From Paramecium sonneborni (Eukaryota; Ciliophora; Oligohymenophorea; Peniculida; Parameciidae): DNA of 64,000 nt. The notes under the pieces are model-generated. The model worked only from the letters and a program-made list of their open reading frames with translations, was not told where the DNA came from and ran no database searches. The stretch's first letter is position 1. Each line of letters starts with the position of its first letter. A program made the position numbers and the translations under genes. Positions 1 to 11,531 of the stretch are shown one piece after another. The stretch is taken from contig CAJJDN010000033.1 of assembly GCA_905182985.1 (NCBI GenBank), forward strand, positions 304,233-368,232, written 5' to 3'.

Positions 1-326
1 TTAAATAGCTTTATTAAATTAATCCTTAATTAAATCTCTCTAATTCTTTAATTCCTATATCTAATTCTTTCTTTTTTCATTCTCCTTCTACATTTAATTG
101 TTCTCTTAATATTTAAGCACATCTGCTATCAAAACTAATTCACGATCTATTAATTTCTTTCTAAAACTACTTTACCCAAACTTGTTAATTGTCCTCTTAT
201 TTCCCCCTCAATCATAGTTATTTATTATCCAGCTTTTTATTTTTATTCTCTTTTATTCATATCAGATTTTATTGAAACAATAAGTTTCTAGATTCTTTCA
301 ATATCATTTTTGAATTGATCACTCAT
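1..326 (-). CDS. Partial coiled-coil protein, possibly SNARE/syntaxin-like
   Basis: The 5' part of a minus-strand gene whose 3' end lies outside the window. It starts at the ATG complementary to 324-326 (MSDQFKNDIERIQKL...) and stays open to base 1 after removal of one 29-nt intron starting GTAAAG and ending AATAG. The protein is charged and heptad-like throughout, rich in K, E and Q, as in the N-terminal helices of small syntaxin-type SNAREs. No diagnostic motif is visible in the part present, so the SNARE idea is only a guess; coding status itself is well supported by the intron and the codon pattern. Confidence 0.5.
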
Positions 327-604
327 TGTATATAATAAAAATATATTTAAATTATTTTTATTACATATAGAATCTAATTAAAAATAACAAAAAAATCTTT
401 TGTAATTTTATTCAATTTAAAAACATATATATCATTTATTGATATTTTAAAAATTTATAGTATTTTAGAACAAAAATAAAAACAAATAATTTGTTTTATA
501 ATTGATTCTTCATTTTATTGGTTTAATTTAAAATCAAATTTTTAATCTGATAATTTCTTAATAAATAATAGTGAATGTATATATAATAAATGAATAAGAG
601 TTTA
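327..604. other. AT-rich intergenic stretch
   Basis: Between the start of the partial coiled-coil gene and the stop codon of the next minus-strand gene. Homopolymer-rich, no open frame of note and no recognisable RNA. Confidence 0.5.
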
Positions 605-1280
605 TCAACTAAGATATTTTTATTATTCTAAAACATAGGTATGTTATTTGATTCTTTATTATGATTCAACTAAATAAAAATGTAATTCTTCAATATTTTC
701 CTCTTTTTCATTTTAAAAATTTAATATTGCAGCTGTTTTCTTTGGGACTGTTGTTAATTCAGTAACAATAGATAATTTAGCTTGTTAATTGTTTCCACTC
801 ATCTATTGAAGAAGATCTCCCAAAAAATTAATACGATTAATTCTTTCAATTTTTTCATTGCTATGATTTAAAGAGTCATTACTTGGATTGAATTTAATTT
901 TAGTTTGTTTATTAAACTACAGTATTAACAATTTCTTAAGGATGATAATTTTTAACTCGAAAGGATGGACTTTTTCTTAATTATGATGAGACAAACTATG
1001 ATTGTTAATTCTAAATTGAGTTGGTATAATTAGTACCTTGATGAATTGGCCAACATTTGGTTGAATCTAAGTTTCAAAAGATATCTGTTAATACTTCAAA
1101 TAATTGCATATTGCCTTAATTTGGTGTTAGATTGTTGTTTTATTATGTTGAACATCTATAATTAGATGCTGATTGTAATCTTGTTCCTTAAGAACTTTTG
1201 GCTCTATTTTAATCTACTACATTTATTCTTCTGGCATGCTTATTTGTATATGGGATATGACGGATAGAACAAATATTCAT
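605..1280 (-). CDS. Hypothetical protein, paralogue B of a tandem pair
   Basis: Starts at MNICSIRHIPYTNKHARR and ends at TGA (complement of 605-607). Three introns of 28, 26 and about 22 nt (GTATTAAC...TTAG, GTACTAAT...TTTAG, GTAATGAC...ATAG) must be removed to keep the frame. It contains a segment reading LRKSPSF-RVKNYHP, then a TVPKK-type stretch, then ENIEELHFYLVESQQR near the C terminus. The same order of motifs occurs in the gene directly upstream, so the two are diverged tandem duplicates. The C-terminal half looks helical. I do not recognise a family and assign no function. Confidence 0.6.
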
Positions 1281-1312
1281 TTTAAATAAATTTATATATA
1301 AGTAGATGAAAT

Positions 1313-1996
1313 TCATTTTTTTAACTTCTTCTCTATATTCTCTAACCATCGTTTATACTATTATTGCATTTCAACTTAAAAAAAATGAACTTCTTCTAAA
1401 TTAGCATCTTTATTATCTTCTAATATTGTTTAATCTATATTATATTTTGGAACAGAAGTTGTTTAACTAGATGAAGATGGAGTTGCCATTATCTTTTTAA
1501 TTGGTTATGTATGTCTAACTTATTATTATTCATCATCAGTCCCAAGTTAAAATTATAGTAATTCCATCGCACTTACTCTCTATTTGAAAGCCTGCCTTAA
1601 GATTCATACAACATATTCTTACAGAACTTTAAAAATTTGTTTATCTTCTAATATCATCTCTAGCTCCTGGAGTGATATGTCGATAATTCTTCATTCTAAA
1701 TGAAGGACTTTTCCGCAACTGAGTTGAATTCATTGATGAATCTGATGGTTTAGACTATTCATCATCGTTAATTGCATTACCTTATCCTCATACATATCTA
1801 TATTGCATCTCTCAAAATTAGTGGGTGTATACTAAATCTAAAAAAAACCTACTTTCTAAGAAGGAGTAATTTATGATGAATTTAAATCTGAATCCAACCT
1901 TCTCTTTACTTACACTTTAGGTCCCATACTTCCATTTCTTAATTGTACACGATTCATCTAACTATAAGGATTCATCTTAGTTAATCCTGTACTCAT
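1313..1996 (-). CDS. Hypothetical protein, paralogue A of a tandem pair
   Basis: Starts MSTGLTKMNPYSQMNR and ends at TGA (complement of 1313-1315), only 32 bp before the start of its paralogue. A 26-nt intron (GTAATGCA...GAATAG) and a longer one of about 43 nt (GTAAGAAT...AAATAG) restore the frame. It carries QLRKSPSFRMKNYRHITPG in the middle and NLEEVHFFQVEMQQQYKRW near the end, matching the QLRKSPSFRVKNYH and NIEELHFYLVESQQR blocks of paralogue B. Function unknown; the conserved blocks suggest a short basic motif followed by a helical C-terminal domain. Confidence 0.6.
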
Positions 1997-2140
1997 TTGT
2001 ATATATGTATAATTAATTATATAATTTTATTGTCAGATAATTTGAATATCTATTCAACTTCCTGCTCCATCATTTCTTTCCCTTAAATATATAAATAATT
2101 TTCATAATTTTCACTTTTCATCTTACTTTCTCTACTATAG

Positions 2141-2372
2141 TCACTTTAATTCAAAATTTTAAGAAATTCCCTCTTTATCTAATGTTATTCTCCTTCCACA
2201 ACTCTAAATTAGAAAACTCTCTTTAAAGTCTTTTAAACTCATTAGTTCATAAAGTTTGAGATTCGCCACTCTTTCAATATCTAATTTTCTCTAACTTATA
2301 TAATTTGGTTTAATCTGAAAATTCAATTATATAGTTAATTACTAATTTAAACTTAAAATATCTGAAATACAT
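2141..2372 (-). CDS. Small hypothetical protein
   Basis: A possible 65-residue protein starting MYFRYFKFK, with a 28-nt intron (GTAATTAA...TTTCAG) joining it to a coding-like stretch that contains RKLDIERVANLKLYELMS and ends at TGA. The second exon has convincing amino-acid composition; the start and the intron are less sure because the intron ends CAG. It could equally be a fragment of a larger decayed gene. No family recognised. Confidence 0.35.
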
Positions 2373-3148
2373 TGTTGATAATATCTTTAAGAAAGATAAT
2401 TATTATAAAATCATTATACGAAATTATCGAAAATGTCTAATACTTAATAAAGCTTCATATTTATTTATTTATCAATATGTAAATCAATATTTAAGTAAGT
2501 AAAATTTTGATACTATAATCTAGAAGAAATTAAATCTTTTTCTTAAGATTGAATGAAGACTAATGGAACAATTTATTTAATTTAGCATCTTATAAATTAT
2601 GTTTTATATAATTTAATTGATTCCTACTTACTCTTAATTACAAAACAATTAATTTATTTATGAATATTTTTATAAAAATTATACAAAATCCTTTTTAGAC
2701 AGTTTTCATTGATTTCTATTGTTATTTATGAGGGAAAATAAAACAAGATCAAATTTTGTTAGAAATAAAGTTAAACTCTACCATTTTTCTTTCAAAAGTA
2801 AAGATTTTCTATTAAATATAGACCATATTTTAAAAAGACTTGAAACATGTATTACAGTATTGATAGGGCATACTTAAGACAAGTTTGTAATTCATTATAG
2901 AAATTTTGTGATAGATTTGAATATTTAATATAATTTAAAAGAAAAGCTCTTAAACAAATTAGTTTGATAGTTAACCAATTTTTTTCGAAATTGGAAATGA
3001 AGAGCAAAACAAGAAAGGATTGACTTTTAGAGATCCAAAAAACAAGATTTTAACATAAGTCTAATATATCAATAAAACCAACTTTGTTAATAAAAATTCT
3101 AATATTTGAGTTAGTGTATTATATTAAGATTTGATTTTATTTATTACA
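2373..3148. other. AT-rich intergenic region
   Basis: About 780 bp without a convincing gene on either strand. Contains short TTTATTTATTTA-like tracts and many stops in the TGA-only code. No RNA gene seen. Confidence 0.5.
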
Positions 3149-4009
3149 ATGAATGTCTTGAGTCCTAAAAAAGAAGACTAGCAAGTTGAGAATATGATGA
3201 GCATACCAAAATAGATTTGTTTATTCCCTCATCATAAGTATTTACTGGATTTATTAGACAAAATGACATATAATTAAGAAAGTAATAGGAGATAGTAGAA
3301 AAATTTTGGAAGGCCTTTCATAATTTGTAGATAGCATAAATTTAGCCCAATGTTAATGTTAAATATCCTTTTGTAATATAAATATCTTGTAACGATTTTG
3401 TGGTACATTCTATTTTTTACATAGGTTCATTTGGGAGATACACAGACAAATATAAATAATAAGTGTGAGTGTATCTTTCCTTTTACAAATTCTTTGATTC
3501 CATATCATAATACTTAAGGCAGTCCTATATATCCTAAGATGAAACTTCCAATTTACAAGAGAAGAGGGGTAAGTTCAATGTAGGATGAGAAGGAAACTAA
3601 AAATATACCTAAGAATTATTGTAAAAGCATTATAACTTTCGCATGCAAAAATAAAGATAATCTATGTTTTGAGATCTTAAAAGATTAACTGAAAGTTGTT
3701 AAATTTATAGATAAAATTTCTGAATATAAAAAAAAATTACTAAATATAAAGATTTTTAGTAGTTTATTATAAAAATCTGATGATATCGAAGAAGAAGAGT
3801 ATAGAAGAGCATTCAGAATTATAAGGTATGATTTGTAGATGTATTAGTAGTTAAATTTTTATAAAGAAATAAGCTATAAGTTATATATTTAATTCAAAAA
3901 TTATTCAACATAATTGGCATATGAGATATAGATATTAAGTATACAAGGGAGTAAAGAATCCAAATGGTTTCTCTCACATTAAAAATTTGTGAGGTAAGAT
4001 GATGATTGA
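3149..4009 (+). CDS. Hypothetical protein
   Basis: A continuous TGA-only frame from MNVLSPKKEDQQVENMMS to a TGA at 4007. One 36-nt stretch starting GTAACG and ending ACATAG, which would encode an odd hydrophobic insert, is probably an intron; it is a multiple of three so the frame is open either way. The protein is basic, with many K, Q and Y, and includes a segment CKNKDNLCFEILKDQLK followed by helical K/E-rich sequence. No signal peptide, membrane segment or known motif. The real C terminus may lie further on if the last GAGGTAAG is a splice donor. Confidence 0.5.
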
Positions 4010-4060
4010 TTATGTTATGTTATGGTTATATATATTATTTAATATAAATAACCATATTGT

Positions 4061-4768
4061 ATGCCTAAGAAATTTTCAACAAATCCAAAGAAATTATTTA
4101 GATACTTATAATTATTAAAAACACTTAAGTTGCAAGAGAGAGAGGTTGAGAAAAAGGAAATTGTTAAGATCAAGAAGAAATAGAAAGAAAAAAGAATATT
4201 GGAAGGGACAGATAAAAATATTTTATCTAAATAGAAGAGATAGAGATGAAAAAAATATAGAGGAAGAGAATAAGAGAAGGAAATAAGAAATAAGAAGAAA
4301 TGAAATAGTTATATGAAAGTGAGATGAATTCAATTGAATCAAGTAAAATATTTGAAAAATAATAATAGGGTGTAATAACTAAGAAAAAGTTAAAACTAGA
4401 GTAAAGATTGAAACAGAGTTTATAGAATATAGAGGTAGAAGATGAAAAAAGGAGGATGAAGAAGATTAAAAAGAATAAATAAAATATTAAGAAGATAATA
4501 TAATTTCTTTGATAAAATTAATAACAATAATAAATAGATTTATAAAAACTTTAAGAAATTCGGGGTTCAGATTGAGAGATTTTAAATAAGTAAATTATTT
4601 ATTTATTATACATTTAGACAATAGGAAAAAATTAGAATAATTGAATAACAAAATAAGATAAAGAAAAATACGAGCTAATTATAAATACTAATAAAATTGA
4701 TTAATTTTTAGATGCTATGGATGGGAAAGGTTCTTAATAATTGGTAAATATTGAAAGATTATGATTGA
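4061..4768 (+). pseudogene. Lys/Gln-rich ORF series in shifting frames
   Basis: Three overlapping open stretches of the same low-complexity K/E/Q/R-rich character: MPKKFSTNPKKLFRYLQ... (stop at 4247), then a frame starting at the overlapping ATGA at 4246 (MKKIQRKRIREG..., stop at 4510), then a third ending at TGA 4766. No GTA...TAG intron joins the first two; a one-base change in the A-run after 4249 would. This may be a decaying charged coiled-coil gene, an assembly indel, or purely A-rich DNA that happens to translate as lysine. No function proposed. Confidence 0.3.
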
Positions 4769-5037
4769 AATTTAAAGTATATTTTAGTAAAAAATTAGGG
4801 AAAGTTCAAAAATGAAAATCCTTAAATAATGGAAATGATTTATAAATAGGTATAAATAATAAAAGCTAAGAATAAATGTAAAAATGATCCATAAAATTTT
4901 AAGAACTAATGATTTATAATATAGCATAAAGAAATTAGATTTATTTCTAATGAAATTTAGTGATATATGCTTACGTCATTCCTATTTAATGTAATTTAAA
5001 AAGTTGTGAAAATATACTCTAAATATATTATTAATAA

Positions 5038-5815
5038 ATGGGATTATGTGAGAGTAAGGAGGCAGAACATATGAGTTCAGGTAGAATTGATAGTTTGATT
5101 AAATCTTCTCCTTCTTATAATAATTTAATAAGTTAAGATACCCATCCACGAAGCAGTCTTCCTTGTAAATATGAGACTGTGATAATACAAGATAATTTGA
5201 AAACTATTGCAGAGGAAAGTATAATACAATAAGATCGATAAATCTAATATTAATCTACAGCTCCATCTCCTTAAGCATCAATAGATAGAAAGGAAGTGTC
5301 TCAGTAGATTCCGTTGATGATATTAAACCCTGCTGGAACTTGGAGTTTATAGACCCATGCTATAAAACATGGAGGAATGTATGAAGTATCAGTTGGTATG
5401 GAATGTGTAGGAATGTATGAAGAATGGGAATTTGTTTTAAATCATGAGGGTCCTATTATAAATTAGGATAGATTTGTGGTAATTCAAAGTCCATATAAAT
5501 TATTAGTTACGTCATTTGTTGACTGAAACCTTGTTGGTGGCTGAATAGAATCTATAAGGAGAGTATAAGGTGGGTTCTATAAGTAGTAAAACTATGAAAG
5601 ATTAAGCTATTTGGCAAATCGAAATAGGAACAGATATTCTATGTGAAAATACATTTGTTAGTAAATTAATTTATTCTATGGTAGAATTACGTCATGGATT
5701 ATCTAAATTGTACTTATCAAGAACCAATGAAAATGGCTCAATGGAGAATCATAGAAGAGTAGCACTAACTAAATTTGATCCGATCAATAGTTTTTGGTTA
5801 GTCAAATTAAAATGA
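5038..5815 (+). CDS. Putative N-myristoylated MIR (beta-trefoil)-like protein
   Basis: Starts MGLCESKEAEHMSSGR, a good N-myristoylation context with an adjacent cysteine for palmitoylation. A 28-nt intron (5479-5506, GTAATTCA...TTATTAG) joins ...NQDRFV to LRHLLTETLLVAEQNL; without it the frame meets an early TGA. The second half has the look of MIR repeats of IP3/ryanodine receptors and protein mannosyltransferases: LRH...TLLVAE, AIWQIEIG, then VELRHGLSKLYLS and a final SFWLVKL. In IP3 receptors these repeats lie in the ligand-binding N-terminal region, but this protein is only about 245 residues with no channel part. So a MIR fold is inferred from pattern; a role in calcium release is not shown. 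Confidence 0.5.
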
Positions 5816-6051
5816 TACTTAATAAATCAAAATCACTTAAATTATAACAATATCTCTTCAACTTAATTCCTATATCATTACATACTCATTATTCTATTAT
5901 TTTACACCTCAATGTTCTATTCAAGATTATTATATTATTTGACAATGATTTTCTTAGCTTCACTAAAATTCAATTCAATAAATAATTCATTCCAAAATCT
6001 AAAGTTACCAATTTTGAATTCGCTCTATTCATTACAATTAGATTTGTTACA

Positions 6052-7024
6052 ATGAATGTATTTGCAACAACACTCATTTTCATTTAACATTCTCTTTCAT
6101 AATTATTAATGTATTCTTAAACAAATTAATAGTCTTCTTATTATATTTTAATTATTTGAGTTTCTATAAGGCTTTTTTCTTATCTATTCTGAGCTTTTTA
6201 TAAATAGTCTAGTATTTGATGATTTGTACATCATCTAATTATACAAATTCACTTAGATAATAAATTTATAATTTCTGAAAAATTAGATGATGAACAAATC
6301 ATACTTGAAGAGAGAGCATTATTTGCTAAAATTCATAAAATTATTCCACATACATATCATGAATCTTTCTGTTACAGAATCAAAATTAGAGATGTCATCA
6401 ATATTCCATCCAAAAAAGATTTTTAGCAATCTATAAGAATATTGTTAAATTTATATAATTAAATCATAAAAGAATGTTTTATATTCAGAAGTGTTGAGAA
6501 TCTCTATAAGGTTGTGTATGATAAACAATTTTTATGATTTTTTAGAATATTTTGCAGAATTTGTAATTTATGAGAATAGTTTTTGTTAATCTTCTTATGC
6601 AAGATGTCTGGAATAAATTCAAGGAGTATTTATTAATCAGGGAATTGAATTTAAATATTTCGCAAAAAGTTCCTCCTATAAGTTAAGTCTTTGATACACA
6701 AGCTCAAAGGGACTAAATGAAAACTTCATTGCTAACAAATAAAACAATCAAGTCCTCTTAATATTTAAATCATCCATTCATTTTTATACTTTCCCCATCT
6801 TGTTGGAACTAGATATTTATTCAAAGAATAATAGATATAAGACATAACATGATATATTCATAGAGTTGGAGATATGCGAAAAGCCAGAAGTTTAAGTATT
6901 TATTGGTAATGATGAAAGGTTAAGAGTTAGTTATTAAGAATCACCTATATTTGAATATAGATATTTATTAATTTTTAAGATTCATTAATCATAATGTTTC
7001 TTTTTTGATTTTCCAATTTTCTGA
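6052..7024 (+). CDS. Interrupted hypothetical gene
   Basis: Several coding-like stretches on the plus strand cannot be joined into one clean frame. One reads ...EKLDDEQIILEERALF and SKKDFQQSIRILLNLYNQII; another reads FYDFLEYFAEFVIYENSF and FINQGIEFKYFAKSS and continues through an in-frame TGA at 6692 into ENFIANKQNNQVLL and IFIELEICEKPEVQVFIG before a TGA at 7022. Introns probably exist (for example GTACATCA...ACTTAG around 6226-6256) but not all frame changes are explained. Either the model is missing exons, the consensus carries errors, or the gene is decaying. No family recognised. Confidence 0.35.
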
Positions 7025-7441
7025 GAAGTTGATGGCTATGTTTTTATTTAATTCTAGGATTTCTTAATCTAAGATTGGATTCAGTGTATCTGGTATTTTG
7101 ATATTAAATAAATTTTCATTCAATTTTTCCAATATGTAATACAAAAGCAGGAGTTTTTTGGCAACGAGATTTAAAAATTTATCTTTTTTTGCTTAAAGAA
7201 CTCTTTGGAATTTTTTTAGGCCCTCAAAAAGTTGATTTTCTTAAAAAGTATAAATAAATTGGAAATAAAATTTAACTTTTAGAATACCATCTATAATTTA
7301 ATAAACACCTTATTATTATTTTACTTAAAAGGATTCTTTGCATCAATTATATTGAGAATAAAATTTATATAGTTTAAAAAAATAAAATTAAAAAGTGATT
7401 TATATATTTTTAAGATAATTTTTTATCCGAATATATATCTA
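7025..7441. other. AT-rich intergenic region
   Basis: About 420 bp between a plus-strand stop and a minus-strand stop (convergent ends). No gene or RNA recognised. Confidence 0.45.
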
Positions 7442-9145
7442 TCAATGATTCACTTGTGTGGTATAGATGCGATAAACATCATCAAAGGTATTAACTTCTT
7501 CTTATTTCAATTTTCTTTGTTCTTCATAGAATTGTTTAGCAGCATCAATATCCTTAAATAAAATAATAGTTTACTTTCAAAGCAACTTGATGAGCCACAG
7601 TAATTTATTTTAATCTAGCTCCACATAAGATTGAGGCTTATCTTCTGGTAGTTAATTAGTTGACTTATTTGACCTATGATTAAAATGGGGAATACCAAAT
7701 ATTCTTTTTCATATTAGATGGTTTTATCAAAGAATTGATTTTCCAATTCAACATGTAATTTAAAATCAATGAATCCTAAATTAGATCTGACTTCATCATT
7801 AGCTCCAGTTTCTAATGATCTTCTAGTATGATTTTCGATAGCATCTAATAATTTTCTGAATCCCTAAAGAATTAATTAAATATGAGTACTTGCCAATCAT
7901 TAGGGAATTCTTCTTCTCCAGGTGGAATAATTGCTCCAGTGGGATGAGGACCATCAGGAGTAATAACAAAATGAGGTTCCTCATCAACATGATGATCTGG
8001 TTATTAATCATCAATTATTATTTCAGGATGATTATCATCATCCTCAGTATCTTCACCATCATCAACATCATCTCCATCATCATTATCATCATCAACATCA
8101 ACATCTTCAGTATCATCAACATCATCATTAACATCTTCAACATCTTCACCATCATCTTCAACATCTTCACCATCATCTACATCATCATCAGTATCATCTA
8201 CATCATCTACATCATCAACATCATCATCAGTATCATCAACATCTTCAACATCATTAGTTTCTTCCTTCTTTGGTGTAGTATCTTTATGTGTTGGCTTAGA
8301 AGTAGATCCTGATTTACCACCACTTGGAGTTGTACTTACTCCACCTCCATTTGTTATTTTTACATTAAGATCTCCTGAATCAGATGTTCCATCATCATTC
8401 TAAACTACTACTACTGTTCCAATCTAATCATCGCATCCTGGAATAAGAACAACTGCATTGTTTGCCTTATCATCATCATCATTAACTTAATCTAATTAAG
8501 TCAATGCTTTTGGTCTTATTCTTTGAATTAATGAAATTTCATCAAAAGTACCCTATTCAATCTCAGGGACTATTAAATCTGATTTATCATCAATCTTTTC
8601 CATTAAATTTACCAATTATCCACTACGATACAATTTTACAAATTTGCTAACTCTATCATGGAATTCTGTCACTTAAGCTAAAGATGCTCCACCTTCTAAT
8701 TTTGTCAGTTCTTCTCTCAAAAACTTCACTAAGGCCAATGCATATCTAAAATTTCTTATGTCATTCACATAGTTATTTGTTAATGCGCATCTTCATATTT
8801 AAAATACTCTTACATGCTTGCTTCCAATACTCCAATTTTCTTTGTATTTGACTTTTATCTTCCAGTCATCCAATTTATAAAACTTTCACTTGCTAATATA
8901 TCACTTTGCTTCTATGCTATATCATTTTCCTTGTTTTAGCATTCTGCTCTCTGATTCAACACAGATTGATTAAGAGAATCAGCAACACTTTATTTTTCAC
9001 CGATTCTTCTTTGCCAAGCTAACTCTAATCCTTCTAATTCTAATTCAGCATTGTGCTTTAACTCAGCCAATAATTGTAGTACATTTTCTTCACTTGATGT
9101 ACCTACTGCTATTGCTAGCACCAAAGCCAATATCACATACTTCAT
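7442..9145 (-). CDS. Secreted acidic coiled-coil protein, trichocyst matrix/Grl-like
   Basis: Starts MKYVILALVLAIAVGTSSEE, a clear signal peptide, followed by a helical N-terminal part (LAELKHNAELELEGLELAW, KKIGVLEAS) and a second helical block (YALALVKFLREELTKLEGG). A long Asp/Glu/Val tract follows, encoded by about 8020-8265, built from repeats such as DDVDDTDD and EDVEDDGED, then a Pro-rich stretch and a C-terminal domain. Introns of 23, 26, 22 and 22 nt restore the frame. Signal peptide, coiled coil and an acidic calcium-binding-like region are the layout of ciliate dense-core granule proteins (Paramecium trichocyst matrix, Tetrahymena Grl), which are cleaved and condense with calcium. 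The acidic insert is longer than I would expect for a standard trichocyst matrix protein, so family membership is likely but not certain. Confidence 0.55.
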
Positions 9146-9449
9146 TTAATTAATTTATAAAAAAACGGATTAGAACTTCCCTTACTTTAATAGATTTTTT
9201 CTCTAAACAACTACTCTGGATTATTTTAGAAATTGATAAACAATCAAATCAATATATGATAACTGCTTTACTACATCAAATTATTCATAAATATACAACT
9301 TTATTATTCATACCCAATACTATATCCTTATACACTATCAACTTCATGTTTCAATTGTTTAATAAAGGTTTATTATTCATTCATTCAAAACATGATTTAA
9401 GATTCTCCATAAATATGATAACTCACCATTCTACTCAATATTTATATTT
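9146..9449. other. Divergent intergenic region
   Basis: About 300 bp between the start codons of a minus-strand secretory gene and a plus-strand gene, so it should contain both promoters. No specific element recognised. Confidence 0.4.
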
Positions 9450-11504
9450 ATGGATAAGCAATCTCCATTTTTAAGAGTCATTAAAACTACTCAAAAGGAA
9501 CTCAGTTCCTTTACTTAGAAGCAAGAACCTTCTGCTAATCAAATGGAACAATATCAATAAAAATCGATAAAACAATTTTTGAACTCAAATAATAGCTTCA
9601 ATAATAAAGCAAGAAATTCAATAATTATGAATAGTACGAATAGCAATTTTAAGAACTTTGATCCTAATTAAAACTAAGGAATTCTAATCAAGCACAAATT
9701 ATAAAAAGATGATAATATTGATACAATTATGATGCTTGTCGTCTTAAAAAAGAGTTTATATGTTTAATTAAATCTAAATTATAAATGCTAGAGAAAACAA
9801 ATATACTAAAACAAAGAAATATAGAACTTAAAACAATTTTATAGTCTATTACAAACTTGATTTAAAATGATTAATTTTTATATGATAAATTTGTAAATTA
9901 GTTTTTGGGATGTTAGCAAGACCTTATTAGGGCATCTTTCAAATTAATTGGACTAGATGGATCAATTGACTTAGAATTCTAGTTAACAAATACATACTTT
10001 TGAAACGGCCCAAAAAATTTACTTAAATTCATGCAAAAAATTAGTCAACATTTCCAAGGATGGCTTGATAGAGTAAAGTCAAGTATACTATAAAATGAAA
10101 TACCTTAATAGAATTTTATTGACAAAAGATAGAAATACTAATAAGATTTAGAATAAACTGCCATCTCTATTAGAAACACATTTGATTAAGTTGAACTAGA
10201 TAAATGTTATTTTTCCATCACTTTAGCTCATGGCTTATTTACAAGGTCCACTTTCCCATACATGCCTAATTATGTGAATAAGTTTTGTAAAAAGCCGAAA
10301 AATTTATCCAAACACATATATCAAGTATTATTAAAATATGAGCAACCAAAAGAAAATGAAATAAATGTTGCTAATTAATAAGTCATTATCTCTAACAATA
10401 TATATAGTGTGACACTTGATTTTTATCAAGATGTTTTTTATCTTGTATCATTTTCCCCTAAGTAAGTTTCAATTCTATCAAAAATTTAACCATAAGTTAT
10501 GTAATAATACTGTTCAAGATTTGCTGAATAATTACCAGATTTATAAAAAAAAGAGTGGTTTTTAGTTTATTTATGTTATTATTTTAATAACGCAATTAAA
10601 TTTGTATAAGCTCAGGTTGCATTTCATAATTTAAGAGCATAAGGTAAACCTATTCCAATCTTAGAATAACATGACTCACAATCTGATGTATAATAATTTA
10701 TTAAAATAGTTTGAAAATTAACTTCAAACATATGTAACTTATAAAAATACCAGAAAGTGTGCATAAAGTGAAATAATTATAAAGAGCAATGAAAATTATT
10801 ATATATAGTTAACTGGACAATCAGATTCATTGGAAAATATTGAAATTTATTGGAATATAAATGATAATTTATTATAAAAGTTAGGTAGTTATTATTAGTT
10901 GTAAGCCCAAAAATAGGATTTAGGCAGAATAATTAAATTAAAAAATAGAGCATATCCAACTTATTTTAAATTAAATTCTTCATTGGATTAATATCATAAT
11001 GAAGATTCATCAATAGATGAAATTTTCGAAATAACAAAATGTCATAATTATTTTAAAATGTTCCCATTCATTATTGCATCAGATTCCTCCTTATCTTCAA
11101 TAGATATATGGTATGAATTGGGATCTTAGCTTCTAAAATTACCAATTACATATGAAGATGAAATTATATTAGAAAAGATGTTTCAGTATAATGAGGAACC
11201 TTGGGAATATTTAAGATGGGTAATTGTGAGAACTAGTGCACTTTAAATTAAAAGATCTATTGCATAAATAAAGATAGAAAATAAAGCAATTAAATTTTTA
11301 TAAAAGTCCAAGCCAGATGACAAAATCTTTGTTTCAATTTTAAATTAGGAAGGATTTAGATGTCTGGATGAAATGATTCCACTTTAAACCATCTTTCCAT
11401 CTTTTAATCAGATTGACTTTGTTTAAAGTAAATAGATTATTGAGGATAAATTAATAGATGCTAAATTCTCTTTAATTTCAGAAAAATATAATAACCATAT
11501 ATGA
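9450..11504 (+). CDS. Large hypothetical gene with a frameshift and an in-frame TGA
   Basis: Starts MDKQSPFLRVIKTTQKELSS. Around 9700-9740 the coding signal moves to another frame (DACRLKKEFICLIKSK) with no possible splice acceptor in between. It then runs through an in-frame TGA at 10001 (...LTNTYF-stop-NGPKNLLKF) and continues unbroken. Two good introns are visible: 24 nt (GTAAATTAG...GTTAG, near 9894) and 22 nt (GTATAATA...AAATAG, near 10688) which restores the frame into FENQLQTYVTY. The last exon encodes RIIKLKNRAYPTYFKLNSS and SLSSIDIWYELGSQLL and ends at TGA 11502. About 650 residues, no domain recognised. Either sequencing errors or a young pseudogene; the long intact stretches favour a real or recently real gene. 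Confidence 0.5.
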
Positions 11505-11531
11505 GTATATATATATACAAATAATTATTAA

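Noticed and set aside
4061..4512. Chromatin or nucleolar Lys-rich protein
   Set aside because: Low-complexity A-rich DNA in two frames with no motif; naming a function would be guesswork.
8000..8270. CRISPR-like or satellite array
   Set aside because: The ATC/ATCA repeats are codons for Asp/Val/Glu inside one continuous frame; no spacer-repeat pattern.
7890..8312. Plus-strand ORF rich in Ile and Asn
   Set aside because: Antisense shadow of the Asp/Glu repeat of the minus-strand granule-matrix-like gene.
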